Assembly (NCBI GenBank): GCA_030432015.1
Contig: JAUIHJ010000284.1
Location: forward strand, 1-9,814
Reading direction: 5' to 3'
Length of the DNA stretch: 9,814 bases
From: a bacterium
GTDB taxonomy: Bacteria > Planctomycetota > Planctomycetia > Pirellulales > Pirellulaceae
Shown here: positions 1-6,865 of the stretch, piece after piece
Position numbering within the stretch: position 1 is the stretch's first letter
Layout of the letters: the number at the start of each line of letters is the position of its first letter
The notes under the pieces: generated by a model
The model's database searches: none
Told to the model about the DNA's origin: nothing
The model's input: the letters and a program-made list of their open reading frames with translations, nothing else
Translations under genes and position numbers: made by a program

Positions 1-91
1 CGCAGGCGAGTAGCCCGTACCAGAGCAGGTCCAGAATGGAGCTACCCAGCATGACCTGGATCGACGTCGTTAATTTTTCGCCAACCGTCAT
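1..91 (-). CDS. N-terminus of an unidentified, probably membrane-associated protein (partial)
   Basis: The minus strand is open from an ATG at 91 to the window edge, giving 30 residues that begin MTVGEKLTTSIQVMLGSS and continue with a hydrophobic stretch (ILDLLWYGLLAC). That pattern suggests a short cytoplasmic head followed by the first membrane helix. No clear Shine-Dalgarno sequence precedes the ATG, and the start rests on the reading frame and the hydrophobic pattern. The gene is divergent from the propeller gene at 245, leaving 153 bases between them. The family cannot be named from so few residues, and a chance open frame is possible. Confidence 0.4.
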   Translation of the reverse strand, partial: MTVGEKLTTSIQVMLGSSILDLLWYGLLAC

Positions 92-121
92 CCGATATCC
101 CGCGGGTACCAATCGTGCAAA

Positions 122-142
122 CGCCAACCGCCTTGTTGGCGG
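122..142. repeat. Inverted repeat with two competing hairpins in a divergent intergenic region
   Basis: CGCCAAC at 122-128 pairs perfectly with GTTGGCG at 135-141, leaving a 6-base loop. CCGCC at 128-132 can instead pair with GGCGG at 138-142, and the two pairings exclude each other. The repeat lies about 100 bases before the propeller gene start and about 30 bases before the ATG of the divergent partial gene. It could be a protein-binding operator or leader structure. No T-run follows on either strand, so it is not an obvious terminator. An AT-rich TAAATTATATG at 163-173 might hold a -10 element for the propeller gene, but I see no matching -35. Confidence 0.35.
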
Positions 143-244
143 CAACCCTTCTGTTCACACGGTAAATTATATGCACCCGCGCAGCCAAAGCGGTAGACTA
201 ACCCCCATCGACTGTCGCGCCCGCCACCAACGGAGGTCAAGTTC

Positions 245-3211
245 ATGCGATCTTTGATTCCAACCGTTCTTGTTGTCGTGCTAGGGTTCCTGCCAGCACT
301 GGTGCTTCCGCCGAATGCCACGGCGGTCGACGATCTTACCACGCTCGCCACGGCGCCAGGGATTGTCTGTGTGCTCGATCTCCCAGACGGTGGGGCATCG
401 CATCTGGTCTCCTTGGCCAAGGCCGGTGCGGCCACGCTCTATTTTCAGTCAGCCGACGCCGGACAGGTGGCCTCGCTGCGGCAGGCGGCAGACCAAGCCG
501 GACTGCTCGGCACTCGCATCTTCGTCGCAGCGGGCAAGCTTGATGCCATCCATCTGGCAGACAACATCGCGGACGGTGCCAGCGTGGCCCCCACGGCGCG
601 CCCACAGGTGCCGGTTGAGGAAATCCTGCGCGTCCTCCGTCCTCGCGCCACGGCCTTGATCGGCGATCGTCGACTCGTCAAACCGGTTCCGGCCGGCATC
701 GACGATTGGAGTCACCCCTATCATCGCGCGGATAACAACCCTCAGTCGACCGACCAGCTTGTCCGTGGCAATTTTCAAACCCAGTTCATTGCCACGCCGA
801 AGTTCAGTCCGATGCCCCAGCAAACCGTTGCGGCCGGGGGGCGGATGTACAAAGCAATGGGACATATCGCCCACAAGGCCAACCAGAATGAGATGCTCAA
901 CACACTTCTTTGCATCAACGCCTATAACGGCACTATCCTCTGGAAACGTCCGAATCCGCCCGGTTTCATGATCCATCGCAACACCATGGTCGCCACCGAC
1001 GACGCGCTGTACATGGGCGATCACGAGTCGTGCAAGGTCATCGATGCCAAGACCGGTGACATCACGGACCAGATTACCATTCCCAGTGAAATAACCGACG
1101 GACCGGTCTGGAAGTGGATGGCGATTGAAAACGGCATTCTGTATGGACTTGTCGGAAATCTGGAGATTCAGGTCGACACCCAACGCTCGGATCGCCGGGG
1201 ACTCGGGCACTGGCCGTGGGGTATGTGGAAGGGCCACGATTACGAGAATCCGGAGCGGTCGTTTGGCTTCGGCCGGACGTTTGTCGCGATCGACCTGAAG
1301 ACCAAGAAGCGGTTGTGGCATTACCGTGACGAGCAATTCCTGGATTCACGGGCCGTGTGCATGCGCGACGGCCAGATCTACTGCTACAGCCCCGAGAAAT
1401 TCCTCTGTTGTTTGAACGCGTCCGACGGCACGCTGGTTTGGAAGAATTCCGCCGCCGACTTACTCGAGGCCATCGGACCGAACGAGCGGGCGCAGCACTA
1501 CATCACCGGCTATGCCACCACCTGTTACATGAAGTGCAACGACCAGTACTTGTTCTTTGCGGGACCTCAACGCAAACGGATGGTGGTTGCCTCGTCGCTC
1601 GACGGCAACCTGGCGTGGACCCATCCCGTCGGCAATCTACAGTTGGTGCTCCGCGACGACGCCATTTTCGCGGCGGGTCAACAAGGTACGACCGGCGTGC
1701 GGCTGGATTACACCAGCGGCAAGATTCTCAACGAATTTCCAGCTCGACGCGCCTGCACACGGGCCACAGGCTGCGCCGACAGCATTTTCTTTCGGGCCAG
1801 CGGCGGCACGGTCCGCGTGATGACGTACACCAACACGGCGCAGCATATCGCGCCCATGCGACCGCCGTGTCAGGACGGTGTCATCGTCTCCAACGGCATG
1901 CTGTATTGGGGGCCGTGGATGTGCGGCTGCCAGCTCTCGCTGTATGGGAATATTGGTTTGGCACCGACGGGCGGCATGGCGAAACGACCGACTCCCGCGC
2001 CGCGCCGAACGGCCTTCCCTGGCACGCCGCAAGTCGATTCCCTGGGGCAGCGGTCCGGCGATTGGCCTGCGTATCGCGGAGGCAACAGCCGCAGCGACGC
2101 CGTGCTGCGGAAGCTTCCTGAGAATGTCCAGCTAAAATGGCAGGCCGATGTCTGCGCTTCGGACTTACCCACCGCGCCGGTGACGGCAGGCGGCCTGGTC
2201 TTTATCGCGGATCGAACGGGCGCGATCCAGGCGCTGGATATGAGCGGTCGCCTGGTCTGGAAGCAGTACGCAGCCGGTGCCGTGTACTATCCACCCGCCG
2301 TCGCCGACGATCGATTATTCGTCGGAGCTGCTGACGGGCTCGTCTATGCTTTCGAAGCACGTAGCGGTCGTCCGCTGTGGACCTACCGTGTCGCTCCCGA
2401 GGATCGCCTGATCCCCGTTTTCGGCAAGCTGATTTCCTCCTGGCCAGTGGCCGGCGGCGTTGTGGTTGAAGATGGTCGCGTGTACGCGGCGGCAGGCCTA
2501 ACCCATTACGATGGCACCCACATCGTCGCACTCGATGCCAAACGCGGCGAATTGATTGTCGAAAACACGACATCAGGCCAACTTGCTGAAGAAGTCAACG
2601 ACGGAATCAGCATGCAGGGCGAGTTGAAGATTGTCGACGGCGAGCTGCGGTTCCTCGGCGGCGGCGTCTACGAGACGGCACGCTTCGATCTGGTGACGCT
2701 CAAGTGTCTCAATACACCCAAGTCGCAAGTCACTTCCGAATATCGCACGGCGTTCTATCCATACTATCCGGCCTACGGAAAGTTCGTTTCTCTGGAATAC
2801 ACGCTGCGAGACGGCAACGTGCTCTCCCACGATGCCAGCTACGAAGGTAGCCTCTTTGGTAATCTGGCGTTGCATACACCGCTGCCGCCGGGCGCGTTGA
2901 TCAAAGACGAAGCGCGGGAGTTCCTGCGCCGCCGGGGCCGCAACGCACCCCAGCCAAAGAAGTTATGGGAGGACAAACGCGATCGGCGATTTACCAGTTT
3001 CGTCGCGACACCCGACGTGTTACTCGCCACCGGCCACCCAGACCGCCGTCCGGATCAGCCGTTCCTGACGGCAATCAATCTTCAGGATGGATCGGACATC
3101 TGGAGCCAACCGCTGGCCGCCGACGCCGTCAAAGGGGGTACGGCGATGGATGCCGACGGCCGCCTGTTCGTGGCGTTGGAGAATGGACAGCTATGGTGCT
3201 TCGCGGAATAG
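245..3211 (+). CDS. Exported PQQ-binding-like beta-propeller repeat protein, 988 residues
   Basis: The start at 245 is supported by GGAGG at 232-236, 8 bases upstream, and by a classic signal peptide (MRSLIPTVLVVVLGFLPALV, likely cleaved near Ala27). The mature protein would act in the periplasm or outside the cell. After an N-terminal domain of about 120 residues comes a DDWSHPYHRADNN segment (about 152-164). Then follow many propeller strands of the form hydrophobic-DxxxGxxxW, such as LLCINAYNGTILW (about 221), FVAIDLKTKKRLW, LCCLNASDGTLVW, IQALDMSGRLVW (about 661), VYAFEARSGRPLW (about 700) and LTAINLQDGSDIW. About ten are visible, and a Pro/Arg-rich stretch (about 585-605) precedes DWPAYRGG (606) and the second propeller-like half. 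Conserved-looking cysteines sit at CTRATGC (504-510) and CGC (560-562). Such proteins are abundant in Planctomycetota and mostly uncharacterised. No CxxCH haem site is present, and I see no proof of PQQ binding or dehydrogenase activity. The gene stands alone and converges on the cytochrome operon. Confidence 0.9.
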   Translation: MRSLIPTVLVVVLGFLPALVLPPNATAVDDLTTLATAPGIVCVLDLPDGGASHLVSLAKAGAATLYFQSADAGQVASLRQAADQAGLLGTRIFVAAGKLDAIHLADNIADGASVAPTARPQVPVEEILRVLRPRATALIGDRRLVKPVPAGIDDWSHPYHRADNNPQSTDQLVRGNFQTQFIATPKFSPMPQQTVAAGGRMYKAMGHIAHKANQNEMLNTLLCINAYNGTILWKRPNPPGFMIHRNTMVATDDALYMGDHESCKVIDAKTGDITDQITIPSEITDGPVWKWMAIENGILYGLVGNLEIQVDTQRSDRRGLGHWPWGMWKGHDYENPERSFGFGRTFVAIDLKTKKRLWHYRDEQFLDSRAVCMRDGQIYCYSPEKFLCCLNASDGTLVWKNSAADLLEAIGPNERAQHYITGYATTCYMKCNDQYLFFAGPQRKRMVVASSLDGNLAWTHPVGNLQLVLRDDAIFAAGQQGTTGVRLDYTSGKILNEFPARRACTRATGCADSIFFRASGGTVRVMTYTNTAQHIAPMRPPCQDGVIVSNGMLYWGPWMCGCQLSLYGNIGLAPTGGMAKRPTPAPRRTAFPGTPQVDSLGQRSGDWPAYRGGNSRSDAVLRKLPENVQLKWQADVCASDLPTAPVTAGGLVFIADRTGAIQALDMSGRLVWKQYAAGAVYYPPAVADDRLFVGAADGLVYAFEARSGRPLWTYRVAPEDRLIPVFGKLISSWPVAGGVVVEDGRVYAAAGLTHYDGTHIVALDAKRGELIVENTTSGQLAEEVNDGISMQGELKIVDGELRFLGGGVYETARFDLVTLKCLNTPKSQVTSEYRTAFYPYYPAYGKFVSLEYTLRDGNVLSHDASYEGSLFGNLALHTPLPPGALIKDEAREFLRRRGRNAPQPKKLWEDKRDRRFTSFVATPDVLLATGHPDRRPDQPFLTAINLQDGSDIWSQPLAADAVKGGTAMDADGRLFVALENGQLWCFAE

Positions 3212-3227
3212 CCGTTACGATTCGTGC

Positions 3228-3249
3228 GTCGTCGCCCCCAAGCGACGGT
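3228..3249 (+). terminator. Possible terminator hairpin after the propeller gene
   Basis: CGTCGC at 3230-3235 pairs with GCGACG at 3242-3247 across a 6-base loop (CCCCAA), with two further G-T wobble pairs outside. The hairpin begins 17 bases after the propeller stop codon, in the 146-base gap between convergent genes. No T-run follows, so at best it is a Rho-aided or weak terminator. Confidence 0.3.
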
Positions 3250-3293
3250 CAGTCATCGGGTCCCAGGTCCGCCTGCCTCGCTGCCATGACGAA

Positions 3294-3330
3294 AAGGCAC
3301 GCTCGGTCACAACGCACAGAACCGCGCCTT
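3294..3330 (-). terminator. Possible imperfect terminator after the octaheme cytochrome gene
   Basis: Read on the minus strand, AAGGC (3330-3326) pairs with GCCTT (3298-3294), and an inner CGGT pairs with ACCG. A short bulge separates the two stems, the loop is long, and TTTTC follows the closing arm. It starts 27 bases after the octaheme stop. The structure is imperfect, so this is a weak call. Confidence 0.25.
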
Positions 3331-3357
3331 CCCAAGCCTTAACCTCGATGCGGCGCA

Positions 3358-5160
3358 TCAAGCGTCAGGCGGTGTGTCCGTCCCGCCATCGGCTTTCTTC
3401 TCCGTTGCCGGGTCGGCTGTGTCGTCGGCCTTTGCCGTGTCGGCCTTTGCCGCGTCGGCAGCCGGCGTGGCGGCATCATCCGTAGCGGCAGGAGTTGCGT
3501 TGGCTGGTGAATCGACAGCGTCCGGTGCAACCGCGGCCGGTGGCGGCTCGACCAAAGATGCCTTGCCCGCCTCGACCAATTTCTTGGCACTCTCGTACCA
3601 TTGGTGTTCGGGCCGGGCGAGTACATCCTCGATGACCTGGTCCACCGCTTCGGCCTGTGCGGTCTGGCCTGCTTCCTCGGCGTGGTGAACGAGTTCACGT
3701 GCCTGGGGGATCAATTCCTGATAGAACCTTTCGGCGACTTCAAACATGCCGTGCCAGTGGGCGTAATCTGGTGCCATCATCGACGCACCATGGCGTGCTC
3801 GACGACCTTCATGATGCCACAGGTAGAACCAGGTCCATTCGATCTCTTCGTCGAATTCCGCGTTGGTGATCAACTCTTGCTCGTGCAAGACATCCATGAT
3901 CTTCTGGCCCGGTTTCGCGAATTTCTCATTGTAATTCACTACGAAATCGTCGTACTGCGAATAGAACGCATTGACGTATTTGGGTGTGTGGCAGTGCAGA
4001 CAGACGTTCTTCATGGCCTGCCGCTTTTCCTGCCAGGTACTGGCGATCAACTTCTGGCGCAATTCGGGGTCCTTCTCCTTGATCACAGCACCCTTGGCAT
4101 CGGTATCCATCACGATGCTAATCGGCGGGCGATTGCTCCACGAAATCCGCTCGCCCGGATCATGGGTCACACGGCCGCCGTTTCGGGAATGGCCCGACAT
4201 ATGGCAGGTCGCACAGGTTGGTGCCTGGGTGTAGTCTTCTCCCAGCACCCAGTCGTGAGCGTCCAGGTTCATGTGTTCCTTGAGATCGCGAAACGCGACA
4301 CCGTGCTTCGATTCTTCGTAGATTTCCTTCTGCGGATGGTCGGGCCCAAGGTGGCACTTTCCGCAGTTTTCTGGCTGACGGGCGCGGCGCGGTGAAAAAT
4401 CATGCCGCGAGTGGCAGGCCGAGCATGATCCCAAGGACCCATCCAGATTCAAGCGTCCAATCCCTGTGTTCGGCCAGGCACTGGTATCCAGCAGCGGCGC
4501 GCCGTTATCGTCCTTCTTGATGCGGGCGAGTGCTTCCGAGTTGGTCGGTCTACCGCTGTCGTCTGGCTTCAGGTCGTCAACGGTAATCAGGCCGCCGTCG
4601 TTGGCGAGCAAGGCGACCTTGCTTCCATGACATTGCTTGCATCCCACGTTGACGCTGGCCATGCCATTGACCAGATCCACGTCATGCCCCGGGGTGGGCG
4701 AATGCGGGTTAAACGGTTCGCGGTGTCCTTCGACCGTTTCGGCCAGGAAGTTGTCGAGCGACGCCAGGATGTTGCCTGCCTTGGCGTGATGGCTGGCCAT
4801 GAATTCTTCCGTTTCCGTCTTGTGGCAGCGCCCGCAGTCCTTGGGTGTGACGATCGTGGCGATCGTGGCCCCATAGTGATCAAAGGCATCGGCGTCGGTT
4901 TTTTGAGCGAGATGGCATTCGACGCACCCAACGCCTTTAATGGCGTGCGTACTGCCCTCCCAGTGATCGATGATGCCCGGCGACGACTTGTCATGACACT
5001 CGACACACGACTTGGAAGCGGCTGGCACCGCGATGGGGTGCGGTGACAAGCCGGCTTCCTGGCGGCGCCGCGCGACCTCCATCGCCTGGACGAAGATCAA
5101 CGAGCCCAGAAATGCAAAGCCCAGGACCCCGATAATCAGTTGCTTTGTTTTGACAGTCAT
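3358..5160 (-). CDS. Octaheme c-type cytochrome, hydroxylamine oxidoreductase (HAO) family, membrane-anchored
   Basis: This 600-residue protein has exactly eight CxxCH haem sites, with first Cys at 52, 79, 109, 174, 246, 266, 316 and 387. No CxxCK is present, which argues against NrfA or octaheme tetrathionate/nitrite reductase. Blocks around the haems resemble HAO as I remember it: SCVECH...GSTHA (51-73), SCSACHSRHDFS (245-256), NCGKCHLGPDH then SKHG (265-287), APTCATCHM (313-321) and VCLHCHTPKY (386-395). After haem 8, MMAPDYAHWHG (461-471) places Tyr466 where HAO has the tyrosine cross-linked to the catalytic P460 haem. The N-terminus (residues about 7-26) is a hydrophobic segment without a clear cleavage site, so it is probably an anchor; the haem domain would be periplasmic. 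Residues about 536-600 form an Ala/Pro/Asp/Lys-rich, probably disordered tail. The gene is third in the operon, 83 bases after cytochrome b, with no strong Shine-Dalgarno. HAO oxidises hydroxylamine; relatives oxidise hydrazine or reduce nitrite. Family is confident; substrate and direction are not. Confidence 0.88.
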   Translation of the reverse strand: MTVKTKQLIIGVLGFAFLGSLIFVQAMEVARRRQEAGLSPHPIAVPAASKSCVECHDKSSPGIIDHWEGSTHAIKGVGCVECHLAQKTDADAFDHYGATIATIVTPKDCGRCHKTETEEFMASHHAKAGNILASLDNFLAETVEGHREPFNPHSPTPGHDVDLVNGMASVNVGCKQCHGSKVALLANDGGLITVDDLKPDDSGRPTNSEALARIKKDDNGAPLLDTSAWPNTGIGRLNLDGSLGSCSACHSRHDFSPRRARQPENCGKCHLGPDHPQKEIYEESKHGVAFRDLKEHMNLDAHDWVLGEDYTQAPTCATCHMSGHSRNGGRVTHDPGERISWSNRPPISIVMDTDAKGAVIKEKDPELRQKLIASTWQEKRQAMKNVCLHCHTPKYVNAFYSQYDDFVVNYNEKFAKPGQKIMDVLHEQELITNAEFDEEIEWTWFYLWHHEGRRARHGASMMAPDYAHWHGMFEVAERFYQELIPQARELVHHAEEAGQTAQAEAVDQVIEDVLARPEHQWYESAKKLVEAGKASLVEPPPAAVAPDAVDSPANATPAATDDAATPAADAAKADTAKADDTADPATEKKADGGTDTPPDA

Positions 5161-5196
5161 GGCCGTTCGATCGTTTCCAAATAGTGAATGGCTGTT

Positions 5197-5228
5197 GGCG
5201 GCCAGATCTCGCCGGCGAGATGGCCGCC
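5197..5228 (-). repeat. Strong hairpin between the cytochrome b and octaheme genes
   Basis: GGCGGCCA (5197-5204) pairs with TGGCCGCC (5221-5228). Inside it, the perfect palindrome TCTCGCCGGCGAGA (5207-5220) extends the stem, with a 2-base bulge (5205-5206). On the minus-strand transcript this gives a GC-rich hairpin in the 83-base gap between the second and third operon genes. No T-run follows, so it is not an intrinsic terminator. Such elements often act as RNA-processing, stability or attenuation structures, which would set octaheme levels apart from the two upstream genes. The role is inferred. Confidence 0.5.
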
Positions 5229-5243
5229 CGGTGATTCAACAAA

Positions 5244-6293
5244 TCAATGAGTTGCAACTGCTTCCCAAACCGTCAATCCGATCAGCAGCAGCGTACCAAC
5301 GATACCGATGTAAACGCTGATCTCCTTAATTCCCGTCGCTTTCACGAGGGCTCGATCAATCCAGGGCCAGACGAACATCGCCCCCACGATAAAGCCCGTG
5401 CTGATGACGGCAAACGTCAGCGAAAACAATTTGAGCCAACGAAAAGACACGTAGAAGAACCACTCGGGTTTGATCACCTCCGGAGTGGTCTGGGGATCCG
5501 CTTGCGGTCCCATCGTCGCGGGAAAGATCGTGGCCAGGGCGCTCAACAGGATCATCAACACCAGACCAATGCTGAGCTCCGTCAGAATATGGTCGGGGAA
5601 AAAGTTGAAATGCCTGGGCTGATCAGCCGGTTCGTCCTCGAAACGCAATTCGGTGACGCCGTGCAGACGAATGAACATAATATGCACGGCCACCAGCATG
5701 ATGATCGTCGTGGGCAAGACCGCCGCATGCATAATGTAGAATCGCGACAGCGTGCGGTCGTTGTACCCGTCTCCAGCCAGCAGCATTTGCTTGGCGAAAC
5801 TGCCGACCAGTGGTACGGCGTCGCTGATGTTGGCGGCGACCGTGGCACCCCAATAGCTCAGCTGTTCGAATGCCAGGCTGTAGCCGGTGAAGCCGGTCAA
5901 CAGGGTACACATCAGCAGGCACATGCCGATCACCCAATTGAGCTCGCGCGGCCGGCGATAGGCGCCGGTAAAATAGACACGCAATTGATGCAGAATGACA
6001 GACGCAATCATCAGCGTGGCGGCCCATTTGTGGAGGCTCCGCAAGTACCAGCCGAAGGAGGCATCTTCGGTAATGTAGCGCACCGACTCGTAGGCCGTCG
6101 AGGCGGTCGGCTGATAGTAAAACGCCAGCAAGATCCCGGTGATAATCTGCACGACGAACAGATAGGCCGGCGTGCCTCCCAGCGCAAACCACCAACGCTT
6201 AAGATGGTTCGGTACGGGCTCGTTGGTCAGCTCGCGCAATTGATCGCCGCTGATCGGCACGCGTTCGGAAAACCAGTCACTCAATCGACTCAT
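5244..6293 (-). CDS. Cytochrome b (b6-like core joined to subunit IV-like half) of a Rieske/cytochrome b complex
   Basis: The 349-residue membrane protein starts MSRLSDWFSE. The ATG overlaps the Rieske stop (ATGA), and AAGGGA lies a few bases upstream, so translation is probably coupled. An in-frame upstream start at 6515 was rejected because it would run through the Rieske gene. About seven membrane helices are visible: A 33-60, B 82-108, C 117-141, D 183-209, E 234-257, F 286-311, G 323-345. Haem b ligands are His88/His102 on helix B and His189/His204 on helix D; the 14 residues between the latter pair match b6 rather than mitochondrial-type cytochrome b. The quinol-site motif is PEWF (276-279). 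The segment GYSLAFEQLSYWG (137-149) also resembles b6. The b6 cysteine that attaches haem ci is replaced by Ala37 (FALGG against YCLGG). The protein would oxidise quinol with the Rieske partner and pass one electron across the membrane. There is no eighth helix. Confidence 0.93.
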   Translation of the reverse strand: MSRLSDWFSERVPISGDQLRELTNEPVPNHLKRWWFALGGTPAYLFVVQIITGILLAFYYQPTASTAYESVRYITEDASFGWYLRSLHKWAATLMIASVILHQLRVYFTGAYRRPRELNWVIGMCLLMCTLLTGFTGYSLAFEQLSYWGATVAANISDAVPLVGSFAKQMLLAGDGYNDRTLSRFYIMHAAVLPTTIIMLVAVHIMFIRLHGVTELRFEDEPADQPRHFNFFPDHILTELSIGLVLMILLSALATIFPATMGPQADPQTTPEVIKPEWFFYVSFRWLKLFSLTFAVISTGFIVGAMFVWPWIDRALVKATGIKEISVYIGIVGTLLLIGLTVWEAVATH

Positions 6294-6823
6294 GCGGTCC
6301 CTTCTGACGGCGTAATGGTAATCGAGTCGAGCGGTACTTCGATCAACAATAGATTGCCTTCGACTTGGAGCGGAAATCGCGTGAGCTGCTGGTTTGCCTT
6401 GGCGGGAGGTCCGAGTGTTGCTTTGCCGTTCGCGTCGAATGCGCCGTTGTGGCAGGGGCAAAAAAATCGCTCGTTGACCGCTTCCCAATGAACCTGGCAG
6501 CCCAGGTGCGGGCAAATGCTGGACAGGGCGACGAACGCATCGGCGGTGTCCCCCTCGGTCTGCCTGGCGACGACCACTTTGGCCCCTGACGGCATCGTAA
6601 ACGGCAGCGACTCACCGACGGCGAGTTGTTCCAAGGTGCAAACAAACTGCCAAACACCCTTGCCGGCGTCCGCCGGGTAAAGGAACTTCCCGACCTGATA
6701 CGCCAGCGTTCCATAGCCGGCGGCCAGACCTCCACACATGACAACCGACGAGGTCTGGTTGAGAAAGGCGCGGCGATCAGATCCTGCGTGATGCGAGTCT
6801 TGCCCCGACCTGTCGTCCGCCAT
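6290..6823 (-). CDS. Rieske [2Fe-2S] iron-sulfur protein of a cytochrome b complex
   Basis: The 177-residue protein has both Rieske cluster boxes: CPHLGC (104-109) and CPCHNG (122-127). Cys104, His106, Cys122 and His125 would bind the [2Fe-2S] cluster, and Cys109-Cys124 would form the usual disulfide. A GPP turn (138-140) closes the cluster-binding fold. The N-terminus carries a twin-arginine motif (DRRAFLN, 16-22) before a hydrophobic segment at about 25-44. This is typical of Rieske proteins exported folded by Tat and kept as a membrane anchor. It is the first gene of the operon, and its TGA overlaps the cytochrome b start. The start at 6823 has only a partial upstream match (GGGGTG) but fits the promoter at 6866-6893. 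It would take one electron from quinol and hand it to a c-type haem, for which the only candidate in the visible operon is the octaheme protein. Confidence 0.94.
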   Translation of the reverse strand: MADDRSGQDSHHAGSDRRAFLNQTSSVVMCGGLAAGYGTLAYQVGKFLYPADAGKGVWQFVCTLEQLAVGESLPFTMPSGAKVVVARQTEGDTADAFVALSSICPHLGCQVHWEAVNERFFCPCHNGAFDANGKATLGPPAKANQQLTRFPLQVEGNLLLIEVPLDSITITPSEGTA

Positions 6824-6845
6824 AGGTGCACCCCGTAATTTGGTT

Positions 6846-6863
6846 TCGCCGATTCGGTGGCGA
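6846..6863. promoter_or_regulatory. Inverted repeat over the predicted transcription start of the Rieske operon
   Basis: TCGCC (6846-6850) and GGCGA (6859-6863) form an inverted repeat with an 8-base spacer. It covers the expected +1 (about 6859) just downstream of the predicted -10. A protein bound here would block transcription, so it is a plausible operator; alternatively it forms a 5' hairpin in the leader RNA. The short arms make chance occurrence possible. Confidence 0.35.
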
Positions 6864-6865
6864 CT

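Noticed and set aside
449..1336. Minus-strand open frame (295 residues) opposite the propeller gene
   Set aside because: It is the antisense of clearly coding propeller sequence, with no start signal or domain.
1406..1411. Vicinal Cys388-Cys389 in the propeller protein as a sign of a PQQ alcohol dehydrogenase
   Set aside because: The pair lies within a propeller strand motif (FLCCLNASDGTLVW), not in a recognisable active-site loop, and no catalytic or calcium-binding set was identified.
3601..4395. Plus-strand open frame (264 residues) opposite the octaheme gene
   Set aside because: The minus strand encodes CxxCH sites and HAO-like blocks through the whole stretch; the plus frame has no recognisable features.
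3358..5160. Octaheme protein as a nitrite or tetrathionate reductase of the NrfA/OTR type
   Set aside because: Those enzymes have a lysine-ligated catalytic haem (CxxCK in NrfA and OTR). All eight sites here are CxxCH and the spacing and flanking blocks match HAO.
5247..6491. Long plus-strand open frame (414 residues) opposite cytochrome b
   Set aside because: It mirrors the real minus-strand cytochrome b and Rieske genes, is rich in His/Arg/Gln as expected of an antisense shadow, and has no recognisable domain.
6294..6515. In-frame N-terminal extension of cytochrome b to an ATG at 6515 (423 residues)
   Set aside because: The extra 74 residues are antisense-like low-quality sequence inside the Rieske gene frame. 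The ATG at 6293 has a ribosome site and the ATGA overlap, and gives a normal cytochrome b N-terminus.
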